Positions 13,526-26,067 of a stretch of DNA of 64,000 nt are shown here, in pieces. Each line of letters begins with the position of its first letter. The stretch's first letter is position 1. A program made the translations under genes and the position numbers. Origin of the DNA: Nymphaea colorata (taxonomy: Eukaryota > Streptophyta > Magnoliopsida > Nymphaeales > Nymphaeaceae); assembly GCF_008831285.2 (NCBI RefSeq), contig NC_045140.1:3389528-3453527 (forward strand), read 5' to 3'. Under the pieces are notes generated by a model. The model did no database searches. It was not told where the DNA came from and saw only the letters and a program-made list of their open reading frames with translations.

Positions 13526-15074
13526 CCTAGTAGTAATCAATAGAATAGACCCGAAGGCTGTGCCAAAAGGAGAGTTGGTGGCAGCCCTTTCCCCAAAGCA
13601 TAATAGCAAAGATTCTTCCTTTTTGTACAAAGATCGAAAAGGCCTCGAAATTGGTGCTGGCTAGTATCTCCTGGCAATACAAATTAGCTTTGGGCTGCTG
13701 GTCAATGGACTGGCCAGCCAGCATGGCGCACTCCGTTTCTTGATCACAAAATAGTGTTTGTAAGAAGAACTACAGCAGCGGGTGCCATTGAGCAGCTTTT
13801 CTTGGTTTCTGGAGGCTTCAAGGCCGGCCTTTACTAATGGTGATGATTCCATGCGTTGCCTAACTAACGGCAAGTCTGTGACTGCAAGGAAAGTATTCTG
13901 AAGGAAAATTAGAAATCAAGGAGCGGTTGAGCAATGGAGAGCCACTGTATTGGCTTGTTTATGATCTCCCTTGAGCAGCTTTTACAAATGAAGGGTGTGG
14001 AAGGACAAACTCAAAATGGTGTATATGGTAGCCGCAACATCATCACACTGTCATGCCCTAACCGCGCCTGCTCTCACTGTCATATTCTTGGCTGCCGATG
14101 CCCCATTTGCTCTCATGCCTCGCACTTAATCGCGCTCCACAACTTGTTCCATTTCCCGCTGCAATCTTCAAAACCCTGGTGAATCAAGAAAGCCATCGTT
14201 GCTTTGGTCACCCACCTCACCTCATCGTGGAATCAATACCAAGTTATAACAAAGTATCTTCCTGACTTCAAAGGATTGACCAATAAATGCTACTTCCTAG
14301 ACACATAACCAGTTGCAGGATGCTAGGTAATGCAAGGTATTCATAGTGATCAAGTGAAGAGTTAAATATCTGTCACCAAAGTGGCAGCATTAGGATAATG
14401 TCACCCTCTTTGGGACATTTTGGTTGGATACCTCGCTCAACTTGTCAAGAAAGCATTGTTGGGCCACCATCCACATTTTCTACTGCCATATGCTGATATT
14501 GGACATGGTAAGCTGCAGCTGAAGTGGCTATGTCAAAGATATGCTAATGGTAATTGCAGTTTATATACAATGTTGAAAACATGCATCCCTAGAAAATATA
14601 ACCAAACAAAAAATAGTCTATATCACCTAGTAACTCATGAATTCAGTTATGGTGGATGCTGAGCTTTGGTAGATGCCAATTATACCAATTTGCCATTCTA
14701 AAGACAAACAAACATTTCCAGTAGACCAGAAACAACTTTCCTACTTAGGTTAGAATGAGCTAGTGAGTACTGTTAAAGTTTTCTCATTCAAAAGAAGAGA
14801 AAAAAAAAATGTATGGGGTTTCATCAAATGCCAACAACATGACACTATGCCACACTGCCTTTGAGCACACCATTTTTGCCTCTCTCTCTCTATATCTATC
14901 TATCCATACTCTCGGTTAGGACCTATATCTGCCTAATTGTGGTTGCTTCCCGTGCAGAGTAAAATCAACAAATGTCTATTTGAATTGCAGAAACCTCCTG
15001 CTAGATAAGTTTGACAGAACTCGGCACTTATAAGAAGCTAAAATGGACTCCAAACTCATCACCAGCTTACCTTC
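13526..15074. other. Intergenic DNA, no supported gene
   Basis: Short ORFs occur on both strands (for example 13934-14182 plus and 13661-13873 minus) without recognisable family motifs. A CT-rich run lies near 14880-14900. The right edge meets the truncated gypsy element. Confidence 0.35.
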
Positions 15075-17146
15075 ATGGGTAAAGTTGTTAACATAAAGAA
15101 ACCTCATAGAAGCAAAGAGAGAGAGAGTTTTGTTTGGAATGAAAAGTGCGAAAAGAGTTTCCAAACTTTGAAGGACAAGCTTACTACTGTCCCTATCCTG
15201 ACGCTTCCATCAGGTTATTCTGGTTTTGTAGTGTACATCGATGTATCGGGAATCAGTTATGGATGTGTATTGATGCAACATGGCCATGTAGTGGCTTATG
15301 CATCAAAAGAGTTGAAGGTACTTGAGCAACACTATCGCACTCATGATTTGGAGTTGAGAGCAGTTGTGTTTGCACAGAAAATATGGAGACACTATCTCTA
15401 TGGGGCAATGTTTGAGGTGTTTACAGATCACAAGTCATTGAAGTATATATTTTCCCAAAAGGATCTAAATCTGAGGCAAAGAAGATGGATTGAATACTTA
15501 AAGGATTATGATTTCACGATATTATATCATCCAGGCAAGGCGAATGTGGTGGTTGATGCTTTGAGCAGAGCAACGTTGTGCAGTATGTTGACTCGTTCAT
15601 GGACATTGTTGCAAGATGTGATAGCATGGCAGCGTGGCGAGAACAAAGCAACGATGACTGCCGTGATACGACATCCTTTGATGGAAGAGCTTATATTGAA
15701 GCAAAAGGAAGATTTCGATTTTGCTAAGAAAATAGAAGAAAGTGAGAAGGTAGATTCTCTTTGGCATCAAGATAAAGATGATTCATTATGGTTTCGACAA
15801 AGATTGTGGGTCCCTAGAGATGAAGGGGTAAAGCATCAGTTGCTTGATGAAGCTCATAAATCTAAGTTCTTTATAAACCCTAACAGTACAAAGATGTTTC
15901 AAGATATGAAAAGAAATTTTTGGTGACCTACAATGAAGCGTGAAATTACAGAATATGTAGCGTGCTTAGTTGGCCAGCAGGTCAAAGCAGAGCATCAACG
16001 ATCAGGAGGCTTGTTGCAAAAAATTGATATCCCAGTGTAGAAATAAGAAGACATTACGATGGATTTTGTGGTTGGTTTGCTTCACACCAGAAGACAACAT
16101 GATGCTATATGGGTAATTGTTGATCGACTTACGAAGTTCACTCATTTTCTGCCAATAAGAATCAGTCAGTCTTTAGAAAGTCAAGCAGAGTTATATATTG
16201 GTGATATAGTGAGATTGCATGGAGTGCCAAAGTCTATCGTTGCGGATCGAGATCCACGTTTTACCTCTAGGCTTTGGGGGCGATTGCAAAGGGAATTGGG
16301 TACTAAGCTTAAGCTGAGCACAACGTTCTACCCCAAACTGATGGACAATTTGAGAGGACCATTCAAACCTTAGAGGATATGTTGCGTGTATGTGTCTTGG
16401 ACTTGAAAGGAGAATGGAATAAACATGTGAGAAGAATTTGCATATAATGACAGTTACAACTCTAGGATCGGGATAACACCTTTTGAGGCCTTGTATGGAA
16501 GACCATCCAGATCGCCAGCTTGTTGGACCGAATTGGGTGATGGTAAGATCGAGAACCTTTTTGTATTGCAACACTACACCAACCAAGTGTAATTAATAAG
16601 GAAGAAGTTGTTAACTGCTCAGAGTAGACAGAAGAGCTATGCCGACATTCAATGTAGAGAGTTGGCTTTTGAGATCGGTGATCATATGTTTTCGAAGATT
16701 TCACCTACTAAAGGTGTTTTTCGATTTGTTGTTAAGGGAAAGTTGAGTCCGAGGTTCGTTGGACCATTTGAGATCTTAGAGAAGATTGGAGAGGTGGCAT
16801 ATAGGTTGGCACTACCACCCAACTTGAGTCATGTTCATGATGTTTTTCATGCTTCCATGCTTCGAAAGTACATATCAGATCCTACGCATGTGATTGAGTT
16901 TCAAGGTATTCAAGTGCAAGATGATTTGACAATTTGGAATAAAAACCTATTAGAATAGTAGATCAAAGAGAGTAAATGCTTCACACGAAGAGGATTTCTT
17001 GAGTGAAAGTGTAATGGTAACACTATAAGTTGAAGGAGAGTACATGGGAACTCGAGGAGGAGATGTGAAAGAAATATCCACACTTGTTTTTACATTGAGG
17101 TATGATCTAAATTTTGAAGACGAAATTTTATTTAAAGATGGTAGAA
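15075..17146 (+). pseudogene. Broken Ty3/gypsy (Del/Tekay-like) pol: RNase H, integrase, C-terminal tail
   Basis: The element is cut off at its 5' side: gag, protease and most of the reverse transcriptase are missing. The open stretch 15075-15926 starts at the RT/RNase H border (FVWNEKCEKSFQTLK) and holds the RNase H region (YASKEL, HDLELRAVVFA, FTDHKSLKYIF, YHPGKANVVVDALSR). It is followed by an integrase zinc-finger region that is broken by a TGA at 15924 and by a Cys-to-Gly change (CLVGQQVK). The integrase core at 16059-16370 keeps WVIVDRLTK and VADRDPRFTS, then a frameshift breaks the region of the third acidic residue. The C-terminal region resumes at 16608-16958 (KLSPRFVGPFEIL..HVHDVFHASMLRKY). 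It cannot make a working polyprotein. The domain order RT-RH-INT places it in Ty3/gypsy. Confidence 0.93.
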
Positions 17147-17594
17147 TGTAATGTTCAGCATTTTTAGTTGGGCCAGATCGGGTTCATACCCGGACCCGAA
17201 CCCACTTGTGTGAGGCGCCCGATGCGGGGGCTTCTTCCCTTCGTCTTCCACTTCGTCTTTTTTCTTTGGCTCGACCGTGTGAGAAGAGGAAGGCGGAAGT
17301 GTGGCGACAACGATGATTGGGCCGGCGGAGGAAGGACAATGGCGGCGGCGACAGCGACGGCGTTGCACAGGTAAGCCGTCGGTCTCCCTCTCCCCATCCC
17401 TTCTTCTCTTCCGCCACTCTCACCCACTGTCGCACTCTCTGTCTGTCTCTCCCGTGCTATGCCCCTCTCTCCGCCTCTTCCACACTCTCTCGCCCTCTCT
17501 GTCTATGCACCTCACACTCTCCTTCCCCTTCCTGCCAGCTCTCACCCGCACGTTCCCTATCCTTTGCTGCCCTCTCTTGTCTCTCCCCTTTTGT

Positions 17595-17633
17595 CCGACC
17601 TCTCTCTCTCTCTCTCTCTCTCCTCTCTCTCTC
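17595..17633. repeat. (CT)n low-complexity run
   Basis: A CT-rich simple repeat lies immediately before the nested TRIM LTR and ends the Ser/Leu-rich pseudo-coding stretch. Confidence 0.85.
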
Positions 17634-17643
17634 CTACTTGTTT

Positions 17644-17833
17644 TGTAACACCCCAGAAGTTTAGTCCTGTATCGAAGATTGTGAGGGATCTTCAAGGGCT
17701 TATAAAGGGAGGCTTTAATGAGATGATTGTCCTGGTTCCTAGCCTTTTTAGGATTGGAACCGAAACTGCTAGGGGGCGGGTTGGGATCCGTCGAACCAGG
17801 GGCCCGAGCCCGGGAGTGGGTCGGGTTGTTATA
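17644..17833 (+). mobile_element. Solo LTR of a TRIM family, with 5-bp target duplication
   Basis: The 190-bp segment starts TGTAACACCCC and ends GTTGTTATA. The 5 bases on either side are identical (TGTTT at 17639-17643 and 17834-17838). It aligns along its length with the LTRs of the copies at 34443-34871 and 54329-54787: GAAGTTTAGT, then AAGATTGTGA, a TTATAAAG TATA-like box at 17700, GGTTCCTAGCC, and TCGAACCAGGG. There is no internal region, so it is a solo LTR, presumably left by recombination between two LTRs. It is nested in the gypsy LTR. Confidence 0.8.
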
Positions 17834-18877
17834 TGTTTTCAGCCTCCCACACAACTACCGCGGACTTCTTCTAATGACAGACCCCTCTCTTAAACCACCT
17901 TTCCATTGATTTTGACTTTTGGTGGCTGTTGGATTGGATTTGCAGCTAGGGGACGCATCTTTCCCCTCATACCAGCGACTAGAATGCGTTGGTGGTGGAG
18001 GCAACGATCAATCGTTGACATTGGAGCTCAATCGAACTCTTGAAGTGGCTGCCGGGAGTACTACGATAGTTTGAATTCTAAGATTGGGGTGAGAAAAGCC
18101 TAATCGAGCATAGATTGTTGTAATTTACTGTTGGAGTATGTATAATTATTGTTTGAGCATGCTAGAATTAAAAATTGATGATTTAGAAGGCATGCTAGAG
18201 ATGTCGCTATTTTGGAGAAGTTTATGCCTATTTTGAGATGGACGAGGACCTATGTTTATAAGTGTTTCTCTAGCATGATGTGTTGATCTTCGAAGCAATA
18301 GGAAAGCATGGTAGAGATTGTGATGTGGTGAAGGTTTAGAATCGTTTTAGCAAGCTTGGGAAATAGGCTTCTATTGATGTTCATATGCATTATATGTTGA
18401 GAATCTTAATGGTGAGGAAGACGCCTCAGCTATGAAAAACAAGTGAGAATCACACATGTGATAAGTCGAATATAAGTTTGAGTTCTAATCATTGGTGGCA
18501 ACCTCGTGGGTTGGGAAAAGACCATTTTTGAAGGGCTTCGTGGGTCGACACCCATTTGAGGCGAAGACATGCCTCGATGATGGTATTTTCAGATTTGTAT
18601 CGATTGTAAGTGAAACAGGTAGAGAACTTACCATTTGGTTATGTTTGTAGGTACACCTTGCACGTCAAGTAGGCCTTGAGCAATGTGAGTCGTAGTTCGA
18701 GGTGTTTAGTGGACACGCGACATGTATGGCGGCATTCTAGGCAAATCCCTACCTGGGCAATTGTGTGAATGCGTGTTCCTATGATCGTGGGATCAAAGGA
18801 TTGTGATGTGATTGATGGATCGTTTTGTAAATGAATGTGTGTATGCATGCAAATTGTTTGATATATGATATGATTTG

Positions 18878-19420
18878 TTTTGAAAGGCTATGAGAAGCAT
18901 GTTTTGAAAATGTTACGCATTTGCATGTGCATGCTAGAATTAATAACTATTTAGGATAGATGAGGTGGGGTATTGAGTCAAGTATCTTCTCGACCCCAAT
19001 TATGCATTAGAAAGCATTTTAGAATGATAATTGTCTAAGACAGATACGAGCCAATCACTGATTGAGACTACCCTCCGTGGTTTGGCTAAGTTTTGAAAGG
19101 TGTAACTGATGTGTGTGGTTGTGAATGATTTGTCATGTGACAAGTTCTGTTTTGAAAAGTTATTAGAAGCTTGTTTTGAAAATTGTTACGCATTTGCATG
19201 TGCATGCTAGAATTGATAACTGCTTAGGACAGATGAGGTGGAGTATCGAGTCGAGTGTCTCCTCGACCCCGATTGTGCATTAGAGGGCATCATAGAATGT
19301 TAATTGCATAAGACAGCTACGAGCCATCACAGATCGAGACTACTCTCTAGGATTTGGCCAAGTTTTGAAAGATCTGATTGATGTGTTTGACAAGATGTGA
19401 ATGTTGTGATTTGTTGCATA
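18878..19420 (+). repeat. Tandem ~273-bp repeat inside the gypsy LTR
   Basis: Two diverged units repeat with a period of 273 bp (for example TTGCATGTGCATGCTAGAAT at 18921 and again at 19194). Shared blocks include GACGAGGTGG-like and CTCGACCCC words, TACGAGCCA and GATTTGGCCAAGTTTTGAAA. The divergence shows that the duplication is older than the window's microsatellites. Confidence 0.85.
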
Positions 19421-20628
19421 TGTATTGCCGTGGGCAATACTGCAATTGATTGAAATTGGAGGGTAGTTGTACCCATATTGTATGACGGCTAGCTATGACT
19501 GTTAATGTTATTTATAGACCTCGTGTGGAGGCAATTGGAGGTATGGGTGCACTCGTGAAATGTACCAACGTCATAAGCGAGCCAGTCATTTTGTGAATGT
19601 GCAATTATAATGATAATAATGAAAGAATAAGAGATGAGAGGACAGTGGGATGTGGCTATGTGTTTGGGAGATATCCCACTTTCGCCACTGGTCTCGCCTG
19701 TTCGGAACGCAGGCGGTGCAAGGACCCAGGGTACTGTTATGTGATGTGCTTGGAGCGTTGGGCTTCCGCCTTCCTAACTTGGGTGTCATAGGGAAGGCTG
19801 AGTATCTCTCATTGGAATTCACACATCCATGAATGAGTGCTCGACCGTTGCAGTGGATGAATGGATCCATACTATTCTGGGCCACCACGAGGGTTGTCTC
19901 TCGGCTATGGGCCGCCCGCGGTGTGCACGTGCCTGTGTTTGCACCCACATAAACTGTCAATTCACTAAAGGTAATAAAAATGAATGTATGTGAATGAAAT
20001 GTGTGTGAACGAATGTATGTGATTGATGGGTATGTGAATGCTATGACTGAAATGGAATGTTTAAGCATGTCTTGCATGTGATTGAGATTGTGTTACTGTG
20101 GCACTTGAGTGGCCTTTTTATATCGTGGTCTATGTTAGAGTTTTCTTAGCAAATGATGTGTTTATGCCCTGACACTACATGACGATAGATTGTTTTTATG
20201 ATCGTTCTCAGATTTGAGCCCTACCTAAGAGGGTTTGGAATTTTCCTGGCTTGTTTCCATACTGCGAAGGCTAAGCCTTCTGTTGTTTCATTTTTTAGGT
20301 TTTGGTGGACCAGGGGCAGTAGGTTGAGCGGATGGCTTCACTCGCGTTCTACTGGGGAGGTTTTGTGTCTTTTGTAGCGCCGACGGGTCTTATTTTGATT
20401 GTATTGATGTCTTGTTTTTGTTAGACATCAATTCTATGTTTTGGGGCATTTTTGTCATACACTTAGATGTGATTTTGTATGAATCAAAATTGTTATATGA
20501 ATGAAAGTTTGCTCCATGGTTTCAAATGGCATAGCTCCTTATTTTTTTGAATTGTTGTGTAATCGTACCTCAATGCTTTATGTTTAGAAAAAAAAATTGT
20601 TTGAGGGTCAAACGGTTGAAGTGTGACA

Positions 20629-23600
20629 GTAACAGTAGCTTTTATATTTTGCCAACAGGCACCATACCACCATTGATTTTAAGGCATTCATGAATCGACA
20701 AGAAAGACAACAAATGGAATATGCAACCAATTACATACCAATAAAGACAGATAGCATTTAGAACAGTAGTTCATTCCATATTTCCTTTACAACAATAATA
20801 ACTAGAGAGCATTAAGTAAACTGACATAGTCAAGATCATACTGGAAATATGAAACTAACAATCTTCCCTAATAGGACTGTAGCTTCAAAACCCGGCCATG
20901 AAGTTATAAGCCCGTAATGGCTTTTCTTAATGCACTTTCTCATCAAATTCAAAAGTTGCTTATTACTGTATAATAAATCCAGCAAGAAATAATGTGAACT
21001 TTTAATTAGTCAATATGATGAATGTTATGTGAGAAAATTCACGCAAGATCAGAGCAGATCTAGTATGAATACCACATTACTGCACACTGTGAATGACCAT
21101 TTCGAGAAAAGAAGTGAACTTGAGCACTAAATTTTGTTTCTATCAACTTACTGATAGCACAACAATCATTTCAAGGAAAATAGTAAAACAGAGATGGTTA
21201 CTTACATTGTCTTACTGTACACAATATGGGACCGCAGTCTTTGCTTCCTATGTATTTATGGGGTGAACTTTTTGGGTACAAAAACCAAAAGAAACAAAGT
21301 TGGAATCCTTTGAATCTGAACAAGTTGTAAGTTTAATATATGTTGTGTTGACACAAAATCAAAACAGGGGAATTGGTTGCAAAGGAGGGAATACAAGAGG
21401 AGTTTTACATGATGGGTATCAAAACAGGATTACTTGAAAAGACCACTCTCAAAATTTCTGAGACGAGAGTTATTTCCTTTCAAGAATTATTAGTAACGTG
21501 GCAGTGAAATAGGTGAGAGCTCTAGCTAGCTCTGGTTACCTGGGCGGTTGGACTTCCAAGTTCGAGGCGTATAAGAGATCAGCTTGTATCTTGTCAGTGC
21601 CAGAAGTCACCATATTTGTTTGCTCGGAGCTGCTTTCCTTTGACCAGAAAATTCCTTCTTAGGAATCTCTTTTGCAATTGGCACACACATAAAACGAAAT
21701 GGCCGTTGAGCTGCTTCCAGAAATCAAATCAGCACAAGATCCATACGACTTTAAAGCACAAGGATATTAACAGTTAAACTTCTCTCTTCCCCCTTTTTTT
21801 CAAAGGATATGAATTGAAAGGTTCACTAGGAAAAGAATAACGAAAGAATGGTACTAATAACACATAAAAATTTTCTAGATGTCTAACAGGCTGTTAGCAA
21901 GTTGAAACATGCTGTTAGCAAGTTGAAACATGGATGACAATAAATCTCCTTAATATAGTGACCCAATCAAAACACACCAGAGCTATTCTTTATCAAGTAA
22001 AAAGCTAATAGTCCACTTTACAATCCAGCAAGATGAATGAAGAAAGAATGTTTGGCATTAAGTTAGCAACTGAATCCCCGTAAAACGCATTTTTAGTTTT
22101 CCCATCTGATATAAAGCGAACAGAAAAGGCAGCATAAAGAGAAACAAATAACCAAAACAACAAGATAAGTGAAAAAATCAAGACCTCGCGACCTTCTTGA
22201 GTCGTGACAATCCAAGCAGCAAGCTGTTCAAATAACCACAAAAATCAAGACATCGTGGCCTTTTTGACAATCCAAGCAACAAGCTGTTCAAACTCCAGCA
22301 TTTTCCTCGAGGGTACACGTGAGGCACAAAAAGGCTGCCTGCCTGCCTAGATTTAGTTAAGGCGGCTATTTCAAGGAGAAGAAGGAGTAGGAAAGGGGGC
22401 AAATCCAGACCTGGAGGGAAAGCGTCACTCTGCACAACTAGAAAACAAGGATATGCGCTTGTCGCGGGAGTTAAAGAGACACTTCCTACAACTCGCCCAA
22501 AAGGCCTGTTTCTCCTCTTTCGTTGCTCGTTCTCCCCCACTTCGTCCTGGGTATTTCTTACAAGAGAAACGGAAGGACGATGCAGAAGAAGCGAGAAAGG
22601 AAGACGACGGAGGAACGGAAAAGGGTCGAAAAAGTACGATGAACCTTATATGGTCTCTGTCACCGGTATAAGTTTGGTGTATTCACGGTGAAGGCAATAT
22701 TTTTTTCAGGTATGTACATGGTCGCAGGAGGGAAAAGGAAACAAAAAAAACTCTTGCAGCATCTAATAATCTAGCCAAATTAATTGTGTGATTATACTAA
22801 CGTTTGTTCAATAACCTAAACTGGTTTTATTAATGGGTACCGATCTCCACCTGGCTCAGCATACCAAGAAGAAAAGGAGATGGATTTCAACATCTTCCAA
22901 GTACTTACCTCCAAACTTTGTTATACTTTGACGGCCCAATGAAAAAAATTATCTCAAACTGATATTGATTATGCATGAAATCCATCACATTAATTTATAC
23001 ATGATTTACACACATTTATTGGTTTTGAGGTTGTTCTGCAAATAAAACAGTTTGCCAATGTTCTATAAATCTAACTCATTGGTTAGAAGCGATTCATTTC
23101 CAACTGCCAAGAGACCCCTTAGTGGTTGATGTTTTTATGCTCATGTTGCTTTAGGCCTCTTGGGCGTCGGTTCAAATTGCATCAAAATGAGGCGAAGGAG
23201 GGGACCAAGTACAAAATTATTTTGATGAGTATTTTCAAGGTTATCATCAAAATGTAACAACTTGTTCAGGAGGTAGAGGAGGGAAAGTGCATGGGGAGAA
23301 GAGATAGGAAAGAAGAGGAGCTAAGCCTTTGCACATATATTAAGTACGGGTACCGCCATATTGGTACGAGCATAGTAATTTTAAAAATTGTAGACACAAC
23401 AATATGGCAAGGTATATATATATATATATGCAGAATTCTATAAAAATATCAAATTTGCACAAACAATATGAAAAATATTATAAAAATGTTTAAAATTCCA
23501 AAATCTGCAAAAAAATCACAAAAAAAATCTGCAAAACTCAAAGCTGCCATGTTTAGCGAATAGACGCTCCTTGCGACTTACCCTCGTAAAGTATATGATA

Positions 23601-24526
23601 TGCTTTCAGTGTCTAGCATGCTGCATCAGCCATGCTTTAACTTGCACGTTTCATTTACAATACAAAGAAGTTGATGTATCGGAATTCAAAAGGAAAATAA
23701 ACAGGACTGCAGTTTATTAGCCCCCAGGGCCCCACTTCCACCGTTGCATTGCATTGTGAATTTGTTTTTGGATTATGACAAAGAATAAAGCTGTTGTATC
23801 CCAAAATTGGGGAGTTAATTTTTCCATGTCAAATGTGTGGCCTTCTTCACTGTCATTTTTTTTTTTTGCTCATTTTGGTTATACAATTATAAGAATAGAC
23901 ACACACAAAATTGTAGCAGTTGGGTATATATGTTTCCACATAGGGCGCTACATTTCCTCACTAAGTTGTGTGATTACCTCGTTCTATCGTGGTCCTATAT
24001 CATTTAGCTATATAATGTTTTTCTGCACATATTTATGCAATTATAGAACAAGAACAAATTCTTGTGAGAAGAGGCAAATTTATATATATTGGAAGTTTTC
24101 TATATATAAATCAAGTTTTAAATATGACAGTATACAACCAACCAAAAGTTACCCAAAGACCAATCAGTTTTGTGAGTAAAATACTTGTGATCAACTGTGC
24201 GGGAATTTAAGAATTTCGCAAGCAAAAGGAAGATTGCACAGATTGGCGAAAGGAAGTAACACGAAAAGCTCTCTAATCAAATAAGATGGCAAAGAAAGGC
24301 AGCATGACAGAACTTTTACATTGCATTGGTAACTCATGTTTTTATTGAGACTTGCAAGAGGCGATCTTATTTTGATACAGAAACAACAAATAAAGAAACT
24401 TATAGTAGAGCATGTTTTCATAAGCACGTAAAGAGGTGCTGTTTCTGTTTGTGTGGATTACACAAACAGGAGCGAGAAAGAAAAGGCCAGGGGGCGGCTG
24501 AGATCAGAACCCCATCCACCTGAATC
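20629..24526. other. Intergenic DNA with small duplications, no supported gene
   Basis: No protein family was recognised. Two short direct duplications are visible: a 21-bp unit at 21890-21910 and 21911-21931, and a ~55-bp diverged unit at 22174-22231 and 22240-22291 (AATCAAGAC..TGACAATCCAAGCA.CAAGCTGTTCAAA). ORFs at 22178-22540 (minus) and 23775-24179 (plus) lack known motifs. A (TA)n run lies near 23414-23430. Confidence 0.4.
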
Positions 24527-24880
24527 TCAGAGCAATAGAGAAAGAGAAATGCAGGCAAAGCCGGCGACAGCAGCGGCCTGCAATTTGACGGCCGAAGAGG
24601 CATTATGCGTGGTGCTATTCTTCGCATCTGTCAGAGACGACTGCGACATGTCGGGCGGGGGAAGGACGCCGGCGGGGAGCGGTGAACCCAAGCCTCCTTC
24701 GACCACGTCGTCGGGGGACATCGCTAGGTCATCGGACAGGGGGTCGCTGTTGCCGATGTCCTCGGCGGGAGTAGGAGACGCGGCGGGGGCGGAGGCATCG
24801 GACGAAGGGGTGGTGGCAGCAGAGGCACAGGCCAACGCGGCCACAAGGATTAAGGCGAGGGCGGAGAGTCGGAGAGCCAT
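24527..24880 (-). CDS. Small arabinogalactan-like protein, GPI-anchored (117 aa)
   Basis: A single-exon ORF. Residues 1-21 form a signal peptide (MALRLSALALILVAALACASA). A Pro/Ala/Ser/Thr-rich mature part follows, with AGP-type dipeptides (APAASPTPA, SPLPAGVLPPP) that would be hydroxylated and glycosylated. Acidic residues lie between them, and there are two N-glycosylation-type sites (KNST, HNAS). The last ~20 residues are hydrophobic after a small-residue stretch (NASSAVKLQAAAVAGFACISLSLLL), as expected of a GPI-anchor signal. Together these predict a secreted glycoprotein on the outer face of the plasma membrane. It is shorter than classical AGPs and more acidic. The GC-rich third positions contrast with the AT-rich surroundings. 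Long ORFs on the other strand are shadows. The exact subfamily is not certain. Confidence 0.8.
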   Translation of the reverse strand: MALRLSALALILVAALACASAATTPSSDASAPAASPTPAEDIGNSDPLSDDLAMSPDDVVEGGLGSPLPAGVLPPPDMSQSSLTDAKNSTTHNASSAVKLQAAAVAGFACISLSLLL

Positions 24881-24997
24881 GTCGGCGTTGGTGCAGCAGC
24901 GGAAGCAAGGTGACTAAACGCTGCTGCACGGCGGATTGAGTGGTTAGTAAGATGGGTAGGGGATGGATGGAAGAGGAAGGGGAGGAAAGCGCCTGAG

Positions 24998-25003
24998 TTA
25001 TAA
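24998..25003 (-). promoter_or_regulatory. Possible TATA box of the AGP gene
   Basis: TTATAA on the minus strand lies about 118 bp before the ATG, which would leave an ~85-bp 5' UTR. It is the only TATA-like word I saw close to the gene. Inferred from position only. Confidence 0.3.
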
Positions 25004-25419
25004 GCTGAAGATGAAGGTGGGGATCGTGTTGCAGTTTCTGGGCTTCCAAATGAATGGTGTGGCAATGTCTGTTCTGTCATCTGAGGCCATGAATGTAAAA
25101 GGTGGTAGAGAAAGGACGACCCGTTCAACGCAAGCCGGCTCCCTCTCTCTCTGTCTCTCCCATTTTCCCTGCTGTAGGTCTCGTTGTGATCGGCAAGGGA
25201 GTCTTATTTTGGCGTTGGGGATGTTACTTCGCTGGCTGGAACGTAGGGATGCCCGTGGTTGGGATTGAGAGAGCTAAAAATGGATGTATCAAATATTTCG
25301 CGGAACTGAATCCGGTGAATCGGTGTTGTAAGAAACAGAACCTGATGAACCGATCAGCAGGCCCAAATCCGTTGATTAAGCAGTAGAAAAGTTAATATAT
25401 TTGACTTGGATCGGATATC

Positions 25420-25775
25420 TGGTGAACCATTCTGAAAAAATAAGATATGGAAAAAGGATTTTAATATCTTATTAAAAAATCAGATCAGATTTGGATTTAA
25501 GAAATGACATGCAGTCAGATTCGAATTTGGATTGAATTTATTTTTAAACAAATATCGTACATCTATGTCTCTAGCATTTTGAAAATAGACTAAATTCAGT
25601 TCAAAATTCAGATTCAAATATGAATGTATGGATCCAGATCCGACTCTGATTGTGAAATCAGATTTTAGATTCGGATTCAGATTGAGATATAATTTTTCTT
25701 TATTCATATTCGAATCCGAATCTGAAGCTGATGATTAAGAGTATATCTCATTCAAATCTGATCCGCTGATATCCC
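25420..25775. repeat. Dispersed 'GGATTTGGATT' repeat, copy 2
   Basis: It has the same ordered blocks as 13160-13525 and 37745-38225: CAGATTTGGATTTAAGAAAT, ATTTTGAAAATAGACTAAATTCAGTTCAAA, GATTTTAGATTCGGATTCAG and TTTATTCATATTCGAATCCGAA, then GTATATCTCATTCAAATCTGATCC at the right end. No coding sequence was seen. Confidence 0.6.
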
Positions 25776-26067
25776 CATTCGGCAATTACTATTTGTCTAA
25801 TGGCATACATTTCCTAAGAAATAAAAGTACTCATAATTTTTTTTTTTACAAATGGAAGATAACTGATATTGTATGACAAGAGTCAGTTTTCTGTCCGTCG
25901 ATGAGTTTGAACTAGGCCAATTCAAATTGGATCTTTAGAATGCTAGGTAAAACCATAATAAAAACATAAAATACCAACTCCAAATGGGACCCATTTCCCA
26001 ACTCGTGATTAGAGCTTCTTTCAATTACATATGACTAGACAACGCCCTGGTAACAAAGCATTTTCCG

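Larger units (their letters stand above)
17147..20628 (+). mobile_element. Putative 3' LTR of the gypsy element (3.5 kb, with nested TRIM LTR)
   Basis: It begins TGTAATG directly after a purine-rich stretch (AAAGATGGTAGAA) that follows pol, and a plausible end is GTGTGACA at 20621-20628. Del/Tekay-like elements are known for multi-kilobase LTRs with a TG..CA outline, and the GC-rich start rich in CCCGGACCCGAACCC fits that type. The 5' LTR is missing, so the borders cannot be tested by LTR comparison. About 3.29 kb would remain after removing the nested TRIM LTR and one copy of its target duplication. CT-rich runs at 17370-17640 give long but spurious Ser/Leu-rich ORFs. Confidence 0.55.

Noticed and set aside
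17301..17893. Several overlapping Ser/Leu-rich and Arg/Glu-rich ORFs of 115-144 aa
   Set aside because: They come from CT-rich low-complexity sequence inside the gypsy LTR; open in many frames on both strands, no domain.
23150..23185. GGTTCAAATT as a tRNA T-arm
   Set aside because: No cloverleaf with acceptor, D and anticodon arms could be formed upstream.
24453..24917. 154-aa plus-strand ORF over the AGP gene
   Set aside because: Shadow of the minus-strand gene, whose signal peptide, AGP dipeptides and GPI signal are coherent.
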